Origin: Strongyloides papillosus | Taxonomy: Eukaryota; Nematoda; Chromadorea; Rhabditida; Strongyloididae | Length of the DNA: 64,000 nucleotides | Assembly: GCA_005656395.1 (NCBI GenBank) | Contig: SRSI01000055.1 | Coordinates: forward strand, 248,001-312,000 | Direction: 5' to 3' | Shown here: positions 1 to 12,229 of the stretch, one piece after another | Layout of the letters: the number at the start of each line of letters is the position of its first letter | Position numbering within the stretch: the stretch's first letter is position 1 | Notes under the pieces: generated by a model | What the model was told of the DNA's origin: nothing | The model's input: the letters and a program-made list of their open reading frames with translations, nothing else | Databases searched by the model: none | Translations under genes and position numbers: made by a program

Positions 1-1
1 A

Positions 2-1625
2 AAACCAACCCCACCACCATTACCTACGAGACAGCACGGTTCTGTTAAAAAAGGAAATTTGCCACAATTACCATTGAAACATTACAGATATGATAGAAAT
101 GGTCATAAGATAATTATAAGATCTGAATCAAAATTTTATTATACAGTTAAATCATATACTATCGGAGGCATGAAATTTTATGAGTGTAACCATATAACGT
201 TCAATAATCAAATTGAAGCAAAACAATATTGTCAAATCATTAATAATCAAAATGGATTGAAAAATGGAAAAAACCTTTGGGAATACACGCCAATTATTGG
301 AAATTCTAGAAAATCTATTTTACGTTCAAGCAGTGATCTAACACATACAAAAAATTCTATTTCAGAGAATAATGATTCCTTGATGAGAAGAAAAAGTTCT
401 TCTTCAGGATCAAGAAATTCTCTATCTGAATCAAGCAGGTCTTCTTTAATTCAATCTCCAACGGAATCAAATAGCGATTTTTCGTTGAAAAGGCACTCGA
501 TATCCGAATCAATCGGCGATTCATTACGGAGAAGAAATTCTTTATCAATATCAAGAGGTGTTTAGTAAAATATATTCGTATATTTTTATTAATTTGATTT
601 ATAATTCCCCTTTAAATGTTGGATAACTTTAAGATTAATGATAGTTTTATATGTCATGAAATATAGATTATATAAGCTATAGATAGTGGAAACAATTTTA
701 TTTTAGGAATTGTTAGTAAATGTCTTGATAATTAAATTGTGTTCAATTCTAAGTTTTTTATATCTCGTTGTAAGACTACTTTTTATAATCCGTAAAATTT
801 GGGATAACTCGCACAATGTAAATTTGTATTAAATAACTATCGTAATATATTCTTTAAGAATTTTTTGCTTGTTTAATATTTTTAAATCGTCAATTAGATT
901 AATGTTTAATCTTCTGACGGATATTTTATTTTCTATGGAAATCTTCCAAAAACATAAATTTTTTTGCTGATTTACCAGGAAAAAGAACTCTTTGTTAACG
1001 TCAAGAGAAAGTTAAAAAGATAATGCAATTGATATTGAAAAAAGTGAAGTTTTTTTGGACAAATATAAGTATAAAAAAATGAAAATCATTAGATATGGTT
1101 AAGAATGTAGAGTGGTCGCAGTTTTGAATGTTATTCAGCAAATTATTTCTATGTGTACAAATAATAAATAAGTTTTTTTTTTTAATTATGTTACCAATAG
1201 TGCAGGTTTTCACAGAAATGAATTTATATAGGTAATTACATAGGTCAAACCACCATGCATAAAATCCAAAACTTGATACGCTTGCACAAAAACTTGCTGA
1301 CGAATATGCTGTGAGTCAAAAACAAGACGTTGATATATACCTTAATTACGAAATATTATATGATAATTCAAAAATTGTATCAGCTTCAGCAATTACAAAA
1401 AATTTAAATGATTCAAGTGAGAAATATAATTTTTTGTTAAGCAATCCAAGCTCTAAATCTGTCTTTATTTTTACGCAAATTATCTGGGAAAGTACAGCTG
1501 AATTTGGCATTGGTGTAGAAGATGATAATGGTTATTTCTTTGTTGCTTGTGTTTTCTATCCAAAAGGCAATCAAAAGGGGAAATATAAAAAAAATGTTCA
1601 CAAATTGACGAATAAAACATTTTAG
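2..1625 (+). pseudogene. SCP/TAPS (CAP-domain) gene, copy 1, 5'-truncated by the window and broken
   Basis: This is the first of three tandem SCP/TAPS-type genes; its 5' end lies before the window. Positions 2-565 stay open and encode a Pro-rich start (PTPPPLP), the H-Y-R-Y...YECNHITF...WEYTPI module and a Ser/Arg/Asn-rich tail, ending at TAG 563-565. Homology to the intact third copy resumes near 979, where the frame is shifted. A splice acceptor at 1204-1205 precedes the CAP exon. In the frame that matches copy 3 that exon has TAA stops at 1233 and 1260, before an open stretch (1263-1625) carrying the CAP signatures FTQIIWES and FYPKGNQ. A full-length secreted CAP protein therefore cannot be made from this copy. 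The 5' part might still be expressed as a short protein. Assignment to the family is firm; pseudogene status is likely. Confidence 0.8.
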
Positions 1626-3430
1626 ATAAAGTCTAAAAAAACCATTTTGATTATTTATTATCAATTATTAATATGATTTTATTTAAACTTAATATTTAAG
1701 ATTTATGTTTAATATTATCTTTAAACATTATCTTGGATTTTAAAAATTTATTTTCCAGATGACCATGAATAATTTTGAAATTATACAAGTAAATATATAA
1801 AATTGTTTTGTAAATATTGATTGAAATTGACTAGTTTTTAACCATTTATGTCATTTTGCGACCAATCATTTTTTCAAATTTATACAGCATTCTTCTTATG
1901 TACATAATTTTAATTTTTCCCACATATCTTAATACTATTTTGATTTATATGTTTAAAGTTATTATTTTCTGAATATTAAAAAACAATCTTATGGCAGGAA
2001 TCAAATAAAATATAAAAAAGTTTTTTAGTCGTAAGAAAGGATTTGGAAATATATTTGGTAAAGTAATTCTTATAAGATAAAAGAAACTTGTTGAATCTAT
2101 CAAATAACTGTAAGCACTAAAAAGATGTAAAATTATTAACAAAATTTAAAGCGAGAATTACCAATTTATAGAGAGAGATATTTAAATATTTACCCTTCAC
2201 AGTTTGTAGGCGTGTATATATCTCCCACGTAAGAGTACCATTTAATGTTATCAAAAGCTGTCATCTTGTAAATAGTACATATGAAATTTGTATATAGAAT
2301 ATTGCAAATAAATTATTATATTGATTTTTCTTGAAAAATGATTAAAAATTTGCTTTGTTTATGAGAATGTTTTCACTACAATATTACTATCATTTGATTA
2401 AATATTTTTACATTAATTATCATACTTGAACACTTTTTATGACAGTTTATGATTTTTGAATCCATTTCGAAGATATAGTGATAATATTTTATGTGTTTTT
2501 ATGGTATTTTTACGTCACTTAATTTATCTTTCTTAAATTGATTAGCATATCGTTGATGAAAATATATAGAAATACATTTTAGTGATGTGAAAATTTATAA
2601 AAATGCACAAAACACCTTCTCAAATTCTCCATCATTACCAAAATTCCAAAAAAATACTTTACGGTATAGTAAAATTGATAACATTACATAAAATGTAACC
2701 AATCTCTATTTCAAATTCTCCTATTATCTTAAAAATCATAAACACATTTTTTTTTCCAGTTTTGCTTAACATAAATTCACCACTATAAGCGATTTTAAAT
2801 GCATTTAACAGCAACAGTAAAGAGAAAATATTTTTAAGCCTTTTTAATTAGAAAGATTTATCTAAACAACCTTTTATATCTAATGGCAATGGTACTAATT
2901 GAACAATTGGAAAAAGCTTCTGAAAATATAATACACGATTTGAAAAATTTTGTCAAATAACATTGATTTATATTGATCGTCGTTTTTCTTTCTTCTGAAT
3001 AGATGACCTAAAACTTACCTTTTTATATTTGTTACCTTCAAAATTTATATCTGTATTGTCAAAAATGACTCAACAAAAAAACTTCTTATGGAGTTGTAAA
3101 AGAATGGTTTTTTCTAATTTTTAATGGAAAAATCATAAAAACACTATAAGTATTAATATTTATATTTTTAAGAAGAAAAGGTGATCTCCGACAATGGATA
3201 ATACATTATTTTAATATTTCTGAAACTTTTTTGTTAAATGAAATAAAAAACATATTCATCTTTTATTATTAATGCGTATTTTTAATTAAGATTTATGATC
3301 TAAAGCCTCATTAAATATTACAATAATATTTACTTACTCTCTAGAAGAACAATAATAAAAACATAATACATTTGTATAAAATGAAAAACAAATTGATACT
3401 TTAATTAATTATATCATCATATGTCATACA
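1626..3430. other. spacer between SCP copies 1 and 2
   Basis: This AT-rich spacer has no convincing coding sequence. It holds duplicated flanking sequence shared with the spacer after copy 2, notably the block at about 2170-2285, and the putative promoter of copy 2 near its end. Confidence 0.6.
3375..3380 (+). promoter_or_regulatory. TATA-like box of SCP copy 2
   Basis: TATAAA begins 56 bp before ATG 3431, inside a block shared with copy 3 (an 'acttactc...gaacaataataaaa' segment followed by TATAAA and 'tgaaaa'). Conservation between the two copies supports a core promoter. Confidence 0.5.
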
Positions 3431-5222
3431 ATGAAGTTATACATATTATTTCTAACGACAATAAATACTTTATTAGCAATGGATCCTCCTCCATTACCTC
3501 CAAAACGTAACAACTATACTGAATTAAGAAATATTCCGCCATCACACTTTAAATATCATCACTATGTCACTCCGAAACGTGACGGCTCTGTAAAAAGAAA
3601 AATTTTGCAAGGATTCTTTGTGAAACGTCGCGGCTCTGTTAGAAGAAAACCAACTCCCCCACCAATACCCCTAAGACGTCAAAGTTCTGTTAAAATAAAT
3701 GTTCCGCCACCATTACCATTGAAACATTACAGATATAATAAAGAAGGCCAGAAAGTAGTTGAGAACCATCGATCAAAAGAGTATCATAAAGTTAAATCAT
3801 ATATTGCCAGAGGCATGATATTTTATGAGTGTGACCATATAACGTTTTTAGATCAAGCTGAAGCAAAACGATATTGTCAAATTATTAGTAACAACAAAAG
3901 ATCGAAAAAAAAATATCATTGGGAATATACGCCAATTTTTGCAAATACTAGAAACTCTTTCTCACAACCAAATAATGGTCTAATGTATAGCAAAAACTCT
4001 ATTTCAGGACCTGATGATTACACAATGAGAAGGAAAAATTCTTTATTAGAGACAAGTGGTCCCTTACCAGGATTAACTAGGTCTATATCAAGACAATCTC
4101 TAACGAAGTTAAATAACGATCTATCATTATAAAGGCATTTTGTATTCAAATCAACTAGGGGTATATTATGGAGAACAAATTCAATATCAGGATCAAGAGG
4201 CGATTATTAAAATACATTCGAATATTTTTATTAATTTGGTTTATAATTTCTCTCTATATGTTGGATTTACCTTAAGATTAATGATATTTTATATATGGAT
4301 CAAATTTTAATTATATAAGCTAGAGATAGTAAAAACAATTTTATTTTAGAAACTGTAAGTTAATGTTTAGATAAGTAGATTATGTTCAATTTTAGGTTTT
4401 ATATATAGTATTGTAACAATATTTGTTGTAACATTTGTAATTGGAAATAATTCGCACAATGTAAGTTTGTATTAAATAACTATTATAATTTTATATTCTT
4501 TTGTAATTTCTAGTTTTTTTTTAATATTCCAAAATCGTTAAATAGATTAATATTTAATCTTCTGATGTAAACATTATTTAAGATAAAAACCGCTTAAAAA
4601 CATAACTTTTTTTGCTGATTTATAGGAAGAAAAAGCTCTTTATAAAAATCAAAAGAAAGTTTAAATAAAAATCCACTTGGCAATGAAAAATGTGAACGAT
4701 CTTTGAGAAAACATATAAATAAAAAACCCAAAAGTCACTAGATTTAATTAAGATTGTGGAATGGTCGCAGTGTTAAACGTTATTTAACAAATTATTACGA
4801 TGTGTAAAAACGACACGTTTTATTTTTATAAATTTTATTACCAATACCACATGTTTTCGAAAAAATTAACTTGTATAGACATTTACATAAAGCAATCTCC
4901 CTTGTATTAAGTCAAAAACTAGACCTTGATATATACTCTTACTACAGAATGTTATACAGTAATTCAAGAATTGCATCATTTTCAAAAATTGTTAAAGATT
5001 TGTATGATACAAATGAGAAATATAACTTTTTTGGGTAAAAAAATTCTCCATCTGCTCTTAGTTTTAGAAAAATTGTATAAACAAAAAACATATAAAATTT
5101 GGCATTGATGTAGAAGATGATAATGATTATCTCTTTGTTTTTTTCTCACTAAGTGCAATCAAAAGGAGAGTATATAAAAAATTTTCACAAATAAGCAAGT
5201 AAGAAATTTTAGATAAAAATTA
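3431..5222 (+). pseudogene. SCP/TAPS (CAP-domain) gene, copy 2, CAP exon degraded
   Basis: This second tandem copy has an intact start. ATG 3431 begins a signal peptide (MKLYILFLTTINTLLA), then a proline-rich region, three degenerate 'KR-x-GSV-K/R' units, the YECDHITF/WEYTPI module and a Ser-rich tail, ending at TAA 4130-4132. Copy 1 has a lysine codon (AAA) at the equivalent site, so this stop looks like a nonsense change; the frame then stays open to about 4210. The CAP part (about 4850-5222) has lost the acceptor AG seen in copies 1 and 3, lacks about 60 bp of the first helix and is frameshifted near 5035 and again later. A conserved promoter-like TATAAA lies 51-56 bp upstream of ATG. The 233-residue 5' ORF could be translated as a secreted protein without a CAP domain; as an SCP protein it is dead. 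Confidence 0.75.
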
Positions 5223-7022
5223 GAAAAATCATTTTAATTATTTATTATCAATTATTAATATAATCATATTTAAACTTAATATTTAAGATTTATGCTTAAT
5301 ATTATCCCTAAACACTATCTTGAATTTAAAAAATAATTTTTTAAGTGACCATGAATTATTTTGAAATTAAATTAATAAATATATAAAATTTATTTACAAA
5401 TATTGATTAAAATTTATCTGTTTTCAACAAATTATTTCATTTTGCGATGAATGACTTTTCTTCAAATTTGTACGGACATATATTTTTTATTTCCATAATA
5501 TCAACTTTAGTTTTTACCTAAATCTTAATACAGTTTTGATTTACATGTTCAAAGTTATTATCTTCTGAATATTCAAGAACAATCTCTTAGAAGGTTTGAA
5601 ACAATATTTAAAAAAAATTTATAGTCGTTAGAAAGAATTTGAAAATATATATGATAAAATAATTTTCATAGAATAGAAGAACAGTGTTGATACTCTTAAA
5701 TGACTGATAATCACTGAAAAATTATAAAACTATTAACATGAATTTGAAAAGAGAATTATCAATTTATAGAGGGAGATTCTCAAATATTTTCTCTTTATTG
5801 TTTAAAGGCGTTCATATAACTCCCACATAGTCGTACCGTTTGATGTCATCAAAAATTGTCATGATGTAAATATTACACATGATTTTACAATACAAAAATT
5901 TACAAAGAGACTATGATGCTGATTCTTTTTAAAAAACGATTAAAAATCAGGTTATTTGTGATAAAATGTTCATTACAATATTATTATCATTTTATTTTAT
6001 GAAAAATTTTTACTTTTTTAACGTATTTAAGTTTGTTTTACAGTAGTCTTTGAATTGTTAAAACCAACACGAAAATTAAGAGTATTATTTTTATGGTATT
6101 TTTTTATCTCTTAATTTATTGTTTTTAAAAGAATAATACATGATTTCTAAAATTGCATAAAAATAAATTTATGTAATGTAAAAATTTATTAAAAAGCGAC
6201 ATAAACAGATTCTTAAACTTTCTGTTATTATTAAAAGTCCAAAATTTATTTTAAATTATAATAAAATGAGTTACTTAACTCACATATGCTAATCAAAACA
6301 CTACTTAAAATTATCGTCTTAGTACTAAAAATTATAAATTTGCCGTTTTTTCTAGCTTTATAAACCAAAAATTCTCTATTATGGTTGATTCCGTTTTATC
6401 TCATAGAAAGACAAAATAAAAAACGTGTCTATAAACTTTGTAATTCAAAAGAATTCGCCAGACGCCCTTGTTTATGTATCATCAATGAGCATTAATGAAA
6501 TCTTGTATTAATGCATTCGAAATTACAGTACATGGATTAAAACTCTTGGTCAAATAACATTGATTTCTACTGATTTTCAGTCTTCACCATTTTAATGATT
6601 GCGAATTATTTCTAATTATATCTTTTCAATCCTCAAAACATTCATTTTTATTGTAAATTATAACAACAAAAACCTTCGTATGAAGCCATCAAAAATCATT
6701 TTTTTTAATTTTCATTATAAAAAAAGCATTACAAGTATAATTAGTTGAATTTGTAAATGAGAAACAAGAGATCTCAAACAATGGATAATAATTTATATTT
6801 AATATTTCCGATACTTGTTCGCTAAATTAAATGAAAAAAATTATTTTTCTTTTTTTTGTTTATATATGTTGGTTAGTTAAATTTACGTATGGAAGCTTCA
6901 TTAGATTTTAAATTAATATTTACTTACTCCTATAAGGAACAATAATAAAACAGATTATATTTATATAAAGTGAAAACTATTTAATAGTTTAGTTAGTTAT
7001 ATTACTAAATGTCATAATAATA
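5223..7022. other. spacer between SCP copies 2 and 3
   Basis: This spacer is homologous to the one after copy 1 over much of its length, including 5765-5885. No coding sequence could be supported. It contains the promoter region of copy 3. Confidence 0.6.
6964..6969 (+). promoter_or_regulatory. TATA-like box of SCP copy 3
   Basis: TATAAA lies 59 bp before ATG 7023, at nearly the same spacing as in copy 2 and within the same conserved upstream block. It is the likely core promoter of the intact gene. Confidence 0.5.
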
Positions 7023-8359
7023 ATGTTCCATATATTATTTCTAATGTTATTCAATACTTTATTATCAATGAACCCTCCACCACTACCTAAGAAAACTAGA
7101 ATTTATGGTGAAGTAGGAACTCCGCCACCAATACCTCCAAGGTCTCAAACCTCTGTTAAAAAAAACATTCCGCCATCATTACCTTTGAAACGTTACAGAT
7201 ATAATAAAGATGGCAAGATAATAGTTGGAAAGCATCATTTAAAAGAATATCATAGAGTTAAATCATATTCTGTCAGAGGCATGATATTTTACGAGTGTAA
7301 CAACATAATGTTCTTTAACAAAGAGGAAGCAACACAATATTGTCAAATCATTAATAACAATAAAGGATCGAAAAGTAGAAAAAACTATTGGGAATACACG
7401 CCAATTATTGCAAATTCTAGAAACTCTTTCTTACAACCAAATAGTGAATTAATATATAGAAAAAATTCTATTTCAAGATCTGATGATTTTCAGAGGGAAA
7501 GAAAAGATTCTTTATCAGCATCAAGAAATTCCCTATCAGGATTAGGCAGGTCTTCATCAAAACAACCTATAGCTAAATCAAAAGGCAATTTACCTTCAAG
7601 AAGTAATAATGTATTTGGGTCAAATAAAGCTTTATCTTCAAGAATAAATGCTATATCAGGTTCGATAGGTGACTTATTAGGAAGAATCTCTTCTTCAGAA
7701 AGAAGAAACTTTTTATCAAGGTTAAAAGAAAGTTTAAATAATAATGCGATTTATAAACAAATAAGTAAAGTGATTCATAGCAAAAATGCGAGAAAAACAT
7801 CCAAAAGTCACATGATTTGGCTAAAAGTGTGGAAAGGTTGTAATGATGATTGTTATTCCAAAGATCATTACGATGTGTATAAAGGACTAGTAAGTTTTGT
7901 TTTTAAAAAGTGTATTTTTTAATTATATAGGCCTCATTAGAAATTAACATGTATAGATTTCTACACAGGGTAAACCACCTTAAATTAAGTCTACAATTAA
8001 GTGCAATTGCACAAGAACTTGCTGAAAAATATGCAATAAGACAAAAAATAGACTTGAATTCATACCCTAGTTATGGAATATTATATGGTAAATCAAGAAC
8101 TATGTCAGCTTCAACAATCATAAAAAGCTGGTATGAAACAAGTAAGAAATATAACTTTTTATTGAGTAGAACAGTCTCTAAATCTGCTCTTAGTTTTACA
8201 CAAATTGTCTGGGAAAGTACAACTGAATTTGGCATTGGTGTAAAAGATGATAATGATTATCTCTTTGTCGTTTGTGTTTTCTATCCAAAAGGCAATCAAA
8301 ACGGAAAATATAAAAAAAATGTTCACAAATTGACAAAAAGCTTTTTAGATAAAATCTAA
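7023..8359 (+). CDS. secreted SCP/TAPS (CAP-domain) protein, intact copy 3
   Basis: Two exons, 7023-7889 and 7931-8359, with a 41-bp phase-0 intron, give 431 residues. A signal peptide (about 1-16) is followed by proline motifs (PPPLPKK, PPPIPPR), the module HYRYN-type...FYECNNIMF...YWEYTPI (about 55-145), and a Ser/Arg/Asn-rich linker with repeated R-x-S and S-R-N-S patterns. The CAP domain starts near residue 285 (EINMYRFLH) and contains FTQIVWEST, FGIGVK and the FYPKGNQ-type end. SCP/TAPS proteins are secreted and strongly expanded in Strongyloides, where many are parasitic-stage products; their molecular role is mostly unknown. Of the classical CAP tetrad, His301 and Glu358 can be placed. 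The first Glu is not evident and the second His is Ser377, so a metal-dependent activity is unlikely. The family call is firm. Confidence 0.88.
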
Positions 8360-10815
8360 AAAAACCATTTTAATTTTTTATTATCATTATTTATATAATC
8401 ATATTTAAACTTAATATTTAAGATTTATATTAATATTATCTCTAAATATAATCTTGGATTTTAAAAATTTATTTCTTAAACGACTATGGATAATTTTGAA
8501 ATTATATCAATGAATATATAAAATTGATTTGTTAACATGATTGAAATTAATTTGTTTGCAACTAATTATTTCATTTTGCGGCAAATTATTTTTCTTCAAA
8601 TTTATACAATATAATTATTTGAAGGTAAAAGAATACCTTTTGGTAGGAATAAAATATAAAAGCTTTCTAGTTACAATAACTTTAAAAAAATTCTTGGTAA
8701 AATAATTTCCATATGATAAAAAAATCTTTTGGATACTTTGAATGACTGGTAATCACTAGAATGTCGAAAAATTAGATAAGAATTCAATAAAAAAGGTATT
8801 AATTCATACAGGATTATTCTCAAATACTCCTTATTACAGTAATGCAAATTCCGCTTAAAAGCATTACTTTAAGGGTAATAAAACTTGCTCCAAGGCAGAA
8901 AGCGCGGATAAGTTTCCAAAGAAGTATTCTGATACCATATTAATAAATAATACTTGTTTGCAATTATTTAACGCGATTAAAATATATCAATCCTATTTGA
9001 ATCATAATTTTTACTACATATTATTATTTTAATGTATATATTGTTAAAAAATACCTAACTCATAACTAAATTTCTATCAAAATAAGGATTTATCTAATCC
9101 AATATTTTAGGAAAATTAATATTAGTAAACTTTTAATGAAATATTCTTCAAGAACTATTTTGTAATTTTTCTTTATAGAAATTTATGCGTATACTTTGTT
9201 ATAGAACAATTCTTTAGTAGCCACTCTTTATGTGATTAAACAATTATTGCTATTGAAGAATTGTTAGAAACTTGAGTAGTAAATCAGCTTCAAAAATGTT
9301 TTTAGTAAGGTAAAGCAAGAAAAAATACGTAACATTAAATTAATTGTCATAGGTAATATAAACAGGTAAGGAATTGCGCTTTTCAAGGAATAAAACTTAC
9401 TTCTTAAAGCAAAATGAATATTAAAACTTCTATTGAAATAATTTCAATTATGATATAAATTAATATATAGGAAATTTAATTGTACAAGTCGAAAATTAAC
9501 TTTGGTAATACAGAGCACAAAAAAAAGTTGAGTGATATTTTTTGCTGCGATGGACGGCTAAAATAATGTTTGTTGTGCCACGGTGGCATAACTATGGTCA
9601 TTGAAATAAACAAAAAAGTATAGATGTCATGTTAAATATTTATTTTAGATGATTCTAGATACTTGACCATTCTAGATCACCCATTTTTATTTATATCATA
9701 CCATTAAAACAGATCTTATTGGATAAACTTATTATATCTATAGACCTGATAATTTATTTCTCGTAAGATTTTTAGGTCCTACATTTTTTCTTATTAAAGA
9801 ATTTTCTTTTATTTTAACCGATTAAAAGATGAACAAATAATCATCTATTACATTAAACAATACAATTATAATAGATTAACGCCTACCTTTGTACAGAGCT
9901 TTGATAAATTTTCAAGTAAAATAATCATTAATATTAAATAATGTTTTGAAACTTTATCACAATGTTCAAAGATAGTTATCACTAGTATAAATACAATAAA
10001 TATTAAATTATATATAATTCACAAAAGTACTTCTATTGTCCTGAAGAAATATAATTGTTGAAGTTTTTTTGAAAACATTAAAAATTTTAACCCATTTATT
10101 TGTATGATATATTATTTTATGTTTTAAGGAAATATTTTAGTTCAAAATAATATAAATGTCCTATTATTAAATAATTAATATAATTACTTTCTACAAATGA
10201 TATCTAAACTTTATACACTAAAGTTTAATTTGATTTTACTGTTAAAAATACTAAAAAGTTTATTTCAATGCATGACAAAAAATGATATTCTTTTGTTTAT
10301 AAACTTTGATTACTAAAATATGAATAATGTATTTGAATACAAAAATTGTTAACATCTAACAAAAATAAAATTTATATATCTAAGTTCCTTTTCCGTTGAA
10401 AAAGGATCAAAAAAGATAATAAGGAAAATTTCAAGTATTTTATTTGATTTTTTAATAACTCTAATTAATTTCAATTGAGAAAAACTTGCAGAATATTTAC
10501 GGGAAAAAAGATTGATAAAATAATTTATAAAGCATTAAAATAAAGAAACAACTATAAGAGTTAAAAACAAATTTTATATTTTTTAATATATAAATTATGT
10601 TAAATTATTTATCGATAATGCTTACAATATTCATGTAAATTTATACATGAAACTTTTCCAACTGCAATTTCTACTAAAGCGATAAAAGCTTACCAAATAA
10701 ATAAATTATTGTTTAACGCAAATTTTCAATAAGGTACGTAGTTGGATGACGTTTTTGATTTATTTTATATTAAATTTATAAAAATTTCTATCATCTATGT
10801 AGAAATTTATTAAAA
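8360..10815. other. non-coding AT-rich spacer
   Basis: The first ~120 bp is the diverged SCP 3' flank. The remainder has no supportable gene. The one marked structure is a near-perfect palindrome at 9572-9592. Confidence 0.55.
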
Positions 10816-12229
10816 ATGTCGTATACCAACAATAATGATATTGATGCATCAAGCGATATCAATACCGCATTCTTCTTCCAGGTATAAAAGGAATTAATAA
10901 TTTCTTATCAATACTTTTATTTAGATGTTTCATCATGATGATATAGAAAGAAATGAAGATGATGAAGGTATCGAGATGGAGGTAATAATATAATGTATAC
11001 TTCTGACTAATTTTAAGGTCCCCATAATTCTTGGAAAACCACCTGATGATTTGTATCGTGTTCAATTCCCTAAATATAATTTACCATTACATAAGTGTGA
11101 TGCTAAACATAAAAGAACTGTTGGTACATTAGAAGTTAATTTTGATCCGATGGATTTATACGAATTTGTTGAGTTTAATGATAGAGAACCAATCATTTAT
11201 AGAGGTGTAAAGTACAAAAATCACAAGGTAATGAATCATGCTATAAGTTGCTTCAAGAATGGAAACATGTTTATTTTACCATTAGATGGGATATATGAGA
11301 TGAAAAGGGTGATAAGAGACGATGAACAATTAAATGCAAAAGCTGTAGAAAATACATTAGTAGATGAGAAAAAAGAACTTAATCCTGTAAGAGTAAAATT
11401 TGCAAAAACTGAAACAGAAGCACAAAAAAGAAGGAAAGAAGAAAGCTCATTATATAAGCAGCAACTGGCCGATAGAGATCCATGGATAATTTTAAATATT
11501 AAGAAAACAGATAAATCATATATTTTGCCGTCAGGATTTAATTGTAAACAACTTCCAGTGAAGATTTTAAAGAAGAAAGAAATTGTTTTAAATTCACGAG
11601 CAATTGAAGTTGATGCTGAAGCATTGGCGAAAAGTGGGAAAAATATTTTAAATCTACAGCTGGAAGACCTTAGTTTTCAAGACCGTATTAAACTCTTATT
11701 TTTAAAGGCATCTGTCATAAAACATTCAGAGCTTAAAAAATTAGCATCTTACGACAAAGAAAATACAACTGAAGAAAATTTCATTGAAATCATTAAAAAA
11801 TATGCAACATTATGTTGTGGTGTTTGGGTGATACGTGGAGATTTCATTTACTCATCAGAATATATGAAAAAACCAAGACATGGAACAAAACCATGTCCAA
11901 ATGTAATCGCAGCATCCCTTAAACTTCATTTAGATATTCATAACTTTGGGTTGTGTATGCTTCAAGCAAAGAAGCGCCTTACACGTGGTTTAATAAAAGA
12001 TTTGTTCAATGTTTCTATTGATGTTGCAGAGAACATACTATCAGTATATGCTATAAAAGGGAACAAAACCTGGAAATTGAAAATCGAAGATGATGAAAAG
12101 CTTTTAGGTGATCAAAAATATAGATGGATAATTGAAGAAGAAGATAATTATCTTTGCCAATGGTTTGAAGATAAATTAAGTGTTGAAAGACCAGAAGTGC
12201 TGATGAAATTAACAAATATTTATTTATAA
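10816..12229 (+). CDS. DNA-directed RNA polymerase III subunit RPC5 (Sin-like family)
   Basis: Three exons (10816-10881, 10925-10981, 11018-12229) separated by introns of 43 and 36 bp, both phase 0, give 444 residues. The first 41 residues are acidic and low in complexity. The third exon opens with VPIILGKPPDDLYRVQFP, the start of the RPC5/POLR3E N-terminal region. A stretch like the human protein follows: VKFAKTETEAQKRRKEES, then DPWIILNIKK. RPC5 is a Pol III-specific subunit that pairs with RPC4 in a TFIIF-like subcomplex, used for tRNA, 5S and U6 transcription in the nucleus. The protein is shorter than the human one (about 700 residues), with a reduced C-terminal part. ATG 10816 was chosen because it is followed by two perfectly framed short introns. 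Confidence 0.85.

Larger units (their letters stand above)
2..8480 (+). repeat. tandem triplication of a ~3.5-kb SCP/TAPS gene unit
   Basis: Three direct copies lie head to tail. Using the shared 'gaaacattacagatat'-type anchor at 76, 3721 and 7197, the unit length is 3645 bp and then 3476 bp. Similarity extends beyond the coding parts: the 3' flank 'aaacttaatatttaagattta' type sequence recurs near 1685, 5270 and 8405. A block of about 115 bp at 2170-2285 recurs at 5765-5885. The promoter-proximal regions of copies 2 and 3 also align. This indicates segmental tandem duplication, not retrotransposition, since introns and flanks are kept. Confidence 0.85.

Noticed and set aside
4926..5108. 60-codon ORF in the degraded CAP exon of copy 2
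   Set aside because: Its frame does not match the CAP reading frame; it is an accidental frame within the pseudogene.
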